From assembly GCA_023957975.1 (NCBI GenBank), contig JAMLGM010000002.1, forward strand, positions 62,001-126,000: 64,000 nt of DNA, written 5' to 3'. The translations under genes were made by a program, and so were the position numbers. Position 1 is the stretch's first letter, and each line of letters begins with the position of its first letter. Under the pieces are notes generated by a model. The model saw only the letters and a list, made by a program, of their open reading frames with translations, was not told the DNA's origin and made no database searches. Below are positions 60,701 through 64,000 of this stretch, in pieces. This DNA is from Microthrixaceae bacterium (lineage in GTDB: Bacteria > Actinomycetota > Acidimicrobiia > Acidimicrobiales > Microtrichaceae).

Positions 60701-63700
60701 GTCTGCGGGCACCGCGCTGCCGCCGTCATCGAAGATCGTGATGTCTTCGAGTCGGCTGTTTCCGGTGTTGGTCACCCGGTAGGTCCACGTGACCGGTCGA
60801 GCGGCGATGACCGACACGTCGTCACCCGCCTCGCTGTCGGGCCAGGCCGAGTCCTTCGTGACCTTGTCGATGGCGATACCGGGGGTCGCGCGCCACAGGC
60901 CCATGTCCCAGGTTCGGTCGGTCTCGTTGCCGCCGAGGTGGACCAGTGCCGTGTCGTGATAGGCGCCGTTGGTGTTGGTGCCCGACGGGGTGCGGTCCAC
61001 GTCGGAGTCGTCGTCGGTGTTCGCCGACCCCTCGTCGGCGCCGGTCGGATCGCCGGTTGCGTTGGCGGGCGACACGAGGTAGCCGGTGGGCGGGTAGAAA
61101 CGCACCCGGTAGTCGCCGTTGGCAACCGAGATTTCGTCACCGTTGCTGTCGGTAGCGGTGGTGAACAGGTAGCGGCCGTCCGCGTCGGTGAAGGTCAGGC
61201 CAACCACGTTGCCGACGCTGTCGAGCAATTCGACTCGAGCGTCGGAAACGCCGGATTCACCGTCGTCCTGGACGCCGTCGAAATCGCTGTCGAACCAGAC
61301 GCGGTCGCCGATGGCGTTGTCGGAGGGATCGGCCATGACCCGAACCTCCACCTGAGGCGGCTCGGCGTAGAGACGTCCGGGCTTAAGGGACGGATCGATG
61401 TCCGCATCGGCCCCATAGGCGAAGGAGTTCACCGCTCGGGGACAATGGCTGTCATCGGTGTAGGCGACCAGCGGGTCACACACCGCCAGGAACTCCTGAG
61501 GGTCGTCTGCGTCGGTGCCGTCCCGGTCGTAGGAGGCGTCGACGACCGGGGCGCGCATGCGCCATTCGAAGGTGGCGTCGTCGCCGAAGTGCAGGGTGCC
61601 GGCGTAGGAGAACCGCACCGATCGGTAGGTGGACAACGCCAGCGGATCGGGGGTCGAGGTCCAGGCGGGGGTGTCGCAACCGGTGCTCGGACCGCCGACC
61701 TCTGCACGACATGGGTTGGCCGAGGTCGAGTATTCGACCGTCCAGCCCGCGGGCACATCGATTTCGTCGACCAGGAGCGGCCGGTATTCGGTGCGCCGTT
61801 GGTTCAACGGCGTACCGGTGATGACCGCCGTGTCGCCGACGCGGGGTAAGATGTCGATGAACGTGACGTTGTTGGCGTCGACGTTGCCGACGTTGCGAAG
61901 GCTCAGGCGGTAGTCGATGATGCCGCCGGGTGTGGTGAGCGCCGGGGCTTGTGCGGCCTCACCGCTCGTGCACCGCGGGGTCGGTCGGAAGATGCCGCCG
62001 TCGAGTCGGCCGCTCACGCACTTGCTGCTGTCGAGCTGAATGGTCGGCGAGACGGTGACCTCCCGAGAGGCTGCGCACGGGCCCTGCACGCAGTGACGGA
62101 AGCTGCCGCCGGATCCCGGGGCGATGCGGGCGGTGTTGATGTGTTTGACCGATGCCGAGGTGTAGGGGATCGGCGTACCGTCGGTGTGGTCGTGTGCCTT
62201 GACGGTGATGGTGATGGCAGTGGCGCTCTGACCTGGGGTGAGGGTGCCCGACCATTGGAAGGCCAACGGGGTTTCGCCGGCGTTGCAGGTCGGATCCACC
62301 GACGGGGTCCATCCGGTTGAGGTGGTGGAGACCACGGTGAAGTGTGCCGGCACACAGTCGGTCACGATCGGCTGCTGGAGCGAACCGGTCGCGTCGGCGG
62401 AGTTGGACGCGGTGATGGTATAGGTCGCCTGGTCGCCGGGTTGCATGGTCGTGCGGCTGACGGTCTTGGCGATACCGGGGTGAGGCAGTGGTGACTCGAG
62501 GAAGTACGGCGCCGACGAGGTGGCGGTGCGAAGCGCCTGATCGCGCGGGCTCACCTCGAGGGTCGAGGTGTTGGTGTATCGGCCGTAGTCGGTTGCGGCC
62601 GGCGTTCCGATGGTGCCGACAACGCGCTGGCCGGTGGTGCTGAACACTCCCGAGAAGTCGGTCGACTCATCCCACACCCAACGGACGTGGCGATGGGCCG
62701 GGTTCGGCCAGGCGATGGCCGCAGCGCCGCTGGCGACGCCGCTCGCGGCGGTCACCCAGGTGATCCCATCGGCGGAGGTTTCGATCGTCGCGGGGATTGC
62801 GAGGTTCCACGTGCCGGGGGTGATCGAGGTGGGGGTGAAGCTGTCGGGGAACCCTCCGCCGGAGCGGTCGGGCGCGATATCGCCGTCGGCGAAGGTCCAG
62901 GAGCCGTCGGACAACACGACCCGGTCGAGGGGGTAGTCGCTGTCGATCGTGGCGCTGAACTGGTACCGGCCGGTGTCGCCGTCGGTCACGTAGTAGTTGG
63001 AGGAGCCGGAGGCGTCGCGGAAGGACTTCGAGGTGCTGGCACCCCAGAAGCCGGGGGTGGCCAGGACGTGGTTCGTCGATGCGGTGCCGAGCGGAACTCC
63101 AGGAACCCCGCCCCCGTAGGAGCCCTCACCCGTGACGGTGTTCGCCTTGGCCGCCCCCGGGGTGTTTGAGGGGTGACTCGAATCGAACCGGCCGTTCACC
63201 TTCATGCGGAAACAGCCGTCGGAGCCGAGCGGCGGTCGATGGGAGGCATCGAAGGTCCACGTGATGGTTCCGGCACCATCGGAAACCAGGTCGGCGGGAT
63301 CCGGAGCAACGTTGTCGTCGAGGTACACACCGCCGTGTTTAACGGAGGTGACGGTGAAGCCGGCCGGGACGGTGTCGATGATCGTGTACTCGTTCCACAC
63401 GGCGCTGAACGCGTCGACGGCACACACCGAAACATTCCAGGTGTAGCCATAGTCGCGGCGAAGCGTGGTGCCGTTGGCGGCCGGTCCCGTCTTAAAGACC
63501 GTCCAGTTCGGAGTCGACCCCGTCACCGTGGTCGTTGCGGTCGGGCTGGTCGAGACGTTGGCGCCGAGCGTCGCGGTGGCGGTGTTGGACAGGGTCTGCG
63601 AGCCGGCGGGAATCTGATTGGCCGGAATCCGCGCCACGATCGTGATCACGCCGGAGGTGCCAGCCGCCCAGGTGCCGGCGGTGGCCACGACCCGCGGTGC

Positions 63701-64000
63701 GTTGGGGACCGAGGTGTCGAGGGAGGAGCCGGTGCTCCAGACCCCCGACGGAAAGTTCGCGCTCACGAACTCGAGGGGCACCGTCTCGCCGTACACGTTG
63801 GTGAACGTCGGCAGCGGATCGCTGAACGCCGCACCGTCGCAACCCTCGCCGGACTCGTCGTTGTTCGAACACGTGAAGTTGATGCTGTAGGTCAGCAGTT
63901 CACCCGGCTGCGCGGTCGCCTTGTTCACCGTCTTGGTCGTGAGCAGCGGGGTTGCGGCTCCGGCGGCGGCGGCCATGGGCAGGGGTGCGATGGCCATGCA
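57794..64000 (-). CDS. Giant DUF11-repeat wall-anchored surface protein, N-terminus cut
   Basis: At least 2067 residues visible; the frame continues off the right edge. The first visible residues (MAIAPLPMAAAAGAATPLL) look like the end of a signal peptide, so the true start is outside. The N-terminal half holds several beta-sandwich modules. One SdrD B-like domain (about residues 890-1030) has NAIGDRVWFDSDFDGVQDDG and the D-x-D-x-DG calcium-like loop. From about 1070 to 2000 come at least six DUF11 modules, each with a variable DxDSTPDxxPxNDG-like linker. The C-terminus has LGFTG, a span and RRRRTA, a sortase signal. It is probably a long stalk adhesin. Stop at 57794. Confidence 0.9.
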   Translation of the reverse strand, partial: CMAIAPLPMAAAAGAATPLLTTKTVNKATAQPGELLTYSINFTCSNNDESGEGCDGAAFSDPLPTFTNVYGETVPLEFVSANFPSGVWSTGSSLDTSVPNAPRVVATAGTWAAGTSGVITIVARIPANQIPAGSQTLSNTATATLGANVSTSPTATTTVTGSTPNWTVFKTGPAANGTTLRRDYGYTWNVSVCAVDAFSAVWNEYTIIDTVPAGFTVTSVKHGGVYLDDNVAPDPADLVSDGAGTITWTFDASHRPPLGSDGCFRMKVNGRFDSSHPSNTPGAAKANTVTGEGSYGGGVPGVPLGTASTNHVLATPGFWGASTSKSFRDASGSSNYYVTDGDTGRYQFSATIDSDYPLDRVVLSDGSWTFADGDIAPDRSGGGFPDSFTPTSITPGTWNLAIPATIETSADGITWVTAASGVASGAAAIAWPNPAHRHVRWVWDESTDFSGVFSTTGQRVVGTIGTPAATDYGRYTNTSTLEVSPRDQALRTATSSAPYFLESPLPHPGIAKTVSRTTMQPGDQATYTITASNSADATGSLQQPIVTDCVPAHFTVVSTTSTGWTPSVDPTCNAGETPLAFQWSGTLTPGQSATAITITVKAHDHTDGTPIPYTSASVKHINTARIAPGSGGSFRHCVQGPCAASREVTVSPTIQLDSSKCVSGRLDGGIFRPTPRCTSGEAAQAPALTTPGGIIDYRLSLRNVGNVDANNVTFIDILPRVGDTAVITGTPLNQRRTEYRPLLVDEIDVPAGWTVEYSTSANPCRAEVGGPSTGCDTPAWTSTPDPLALSTYRSVRFSYAGTLHFGDDATFEWRMRAPVVDASYDRDGTDADDPQEFLAVCDPLVAYTDDSHCPRAVNSFAYGADADIDPSLKPGRLYAEPPQVEVRVMADPSDNAIGDRVWFDSDFDGVQDDGESGVSDARVELLDSVGNVVGLTFTDADGRYLFTTATDSNGDEISVANGDYRVRFYPPTGYLVSPANATGDPTGADEGSANTDDDSDVDRTPSGTNTNGAYHDTALVHLGGNETDRTWDMGLWRATPGIAIDKVTKDSAWPDSEAGDDVSVIAARPVTWTYRVTNTGNSRLEDITIFDDGGSAVPADGFSVTSCAITDGGHNADGLTSSATAPISLNRGATMVCTATGTAGSSRYENTATVTGTPVTDSGDPVGQPTYYPVPATVTDDDTSSYDVDRYDLALAKVPGVVNLATGETTFTITVANQGTLDSGNYSVTDWLPTGLEFVSASPNPSAESGDSTVGHELRWDLSGLTPGGSRTITVDAKIVDYLAGPFRNVAEISADGAADVVTGGVSTPTADVDSTPDANPMNDGAYGPVGGSPAIDNSSIADVGTGADAPPLGEDDADIADLVPGVVYDLGLAKVASVVPPTLEDAATITWSITVANQGNVPSGNFTVTDHLPAGLAVSDPSTGVVTNGDGTTTVTLAGTNLAPGATRTWTITTTVTEPGLRPFRNIAEISADSAQALYGVDDIDSTPDLDPNNDGDYGPIGNVDPAVDNIDVAEAGVADDPEDDADVAEVTFPVTYDLALSKTVDRAVVNPADTVTYSVTVQNQGMLPSREFTVEDLVPEGMSVVPGSVSHDGVTSGGVVEWTIDNLNPGQSLVVTFSTKIVDLTKRPYRNVAEITSDSAATWDIDGDVVADIDSTPDNDPTNDGDYGPVGNSDPAVDNASIADAGLGADPEDDADVADVGVEVRYDLALIKTVDSPTVAYDGTAVFTIAARNQGNVASGPFTVTDLVPTGLDVVAASHGGIVSGDGRIVTWSDLDSIEPGATATVTVSVKVGDITTRPWRNVAEITEDGSDAYSTVDQPIADIDSVPGDPEGSDADNVSFDQAGEGDDVGFDDEDVADLTVEVVYDLEIAKRLVPGQTYRAGGTVLYEITVANEGNVSSGPVSFVDVLPKGLEFVSASHGGVFTDSGGDNAGVVTWTDVESILPGKALVVTVTTTLADATLKQYRNWAQITADGAEGYSTPSSKVTDVDSAPNNGDVGVLGEDDTADASIPVDEIVKSDSTERGSQVPERLGFTGSTTGVLVALAAAFIGAGVAITIAQRRRRTA

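Overview
The window is a high-GC chromosomal segment, dense with genes on both strands. Its gene content points to an actinobacterium, most plausibly class Acidimicrobiia. Pointers are an F420-type luciferase-like monooxygenase, the NucS mismatch endonuclease, a DUF222-HNH protein, a wax ester synthase/DGAT, FadD/FadE-type acyl-CoA enzymes, a GT5 glycogen pathway and LAFTG/LGFTG wall-sorting signals. The class assignment is inference. No rRNA, tRNA, CRISPR array or prophage was seen, and no gene-free stretch exceeds 300 bases.

Layout. 1-5058: a lipoprotein cut by the left edge, a secreted DUF1800/DUF1501 pair and a CelD-like GNAT protein. 5159-9221: three overlapping paralogous membrane acyltransferases. 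9335-16313: lipid and redox genes (SDR, FadD, PLP aminotransferase, FadE, RmlD-like reductase) with a small LAFTG wall protein. 16297-19978: a small basic protein, an LLM oxidoreductase, a polysaccharide flippase and a GNAT. 20037-29881: DUF222-HNH, a geranylgeranyl-reductase-like flavoprotein, WS/DGAT, a VanW protein, NucS, a TetR regulator and TypA/BipA. 29990-35073: a PvdQ-like acylase lipoprotein, an ABC1/UbiB kinase and CysQ. 35120-46763: an alpha-glucan block (glgA, glgC, a malQ::glgB fusion, GH57, and glgP on the other strand) enclosing a FAD2-like desaturase. 46995-49878: cysD-cysN-cysC sulfate activation. 49884-55464: a zinc-ribbon protein, EttA, an ABC exporter and a DUF454-DUF3817 membrane protein. 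55519-57653: an ArsR regulator with a double-SRPBCC partner, and a 3-methyladenine glycosylase between two identical palindrome cores. 57794-64000: a giant DUF11-repeat wall-anchored surface protein cut by the right edge.

How genes work together. GlgC makes ADP-glucose, GlgA elongates, GlgB branches and MalQ, GH57 and GlgP remodel or degrade glucan; most of the block is joined by 4-base start/stop overlaps. CysDN and CysC make APS and PAPS, and CysQ removes PAP. FadD, FadE, SDR and WS/DGAT fit storage-lipid metabolism. The two sorting-signal proteins imply a sortase outside the window.

Structure beyond genes. (i) Many starts lack a Shine-Dalgarno and carry TAnnnT 6-9 bases upstream, a leaderless-promoter signature. 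(ii) Short tandem duplications, very often of 14 bp, sit across stop codons or starts; before the RmlD-like gene they form a chain of 5-codon MRRVR mini-ORFs each overlapping the next by ATGA. (iii) There are large palindromes (36, 50 and 53 bp), a paired 21-bp palindrome and a 167-bp MITE-like element. (iv) glgP appears to have no standard start codon at its conserved N-terminus.
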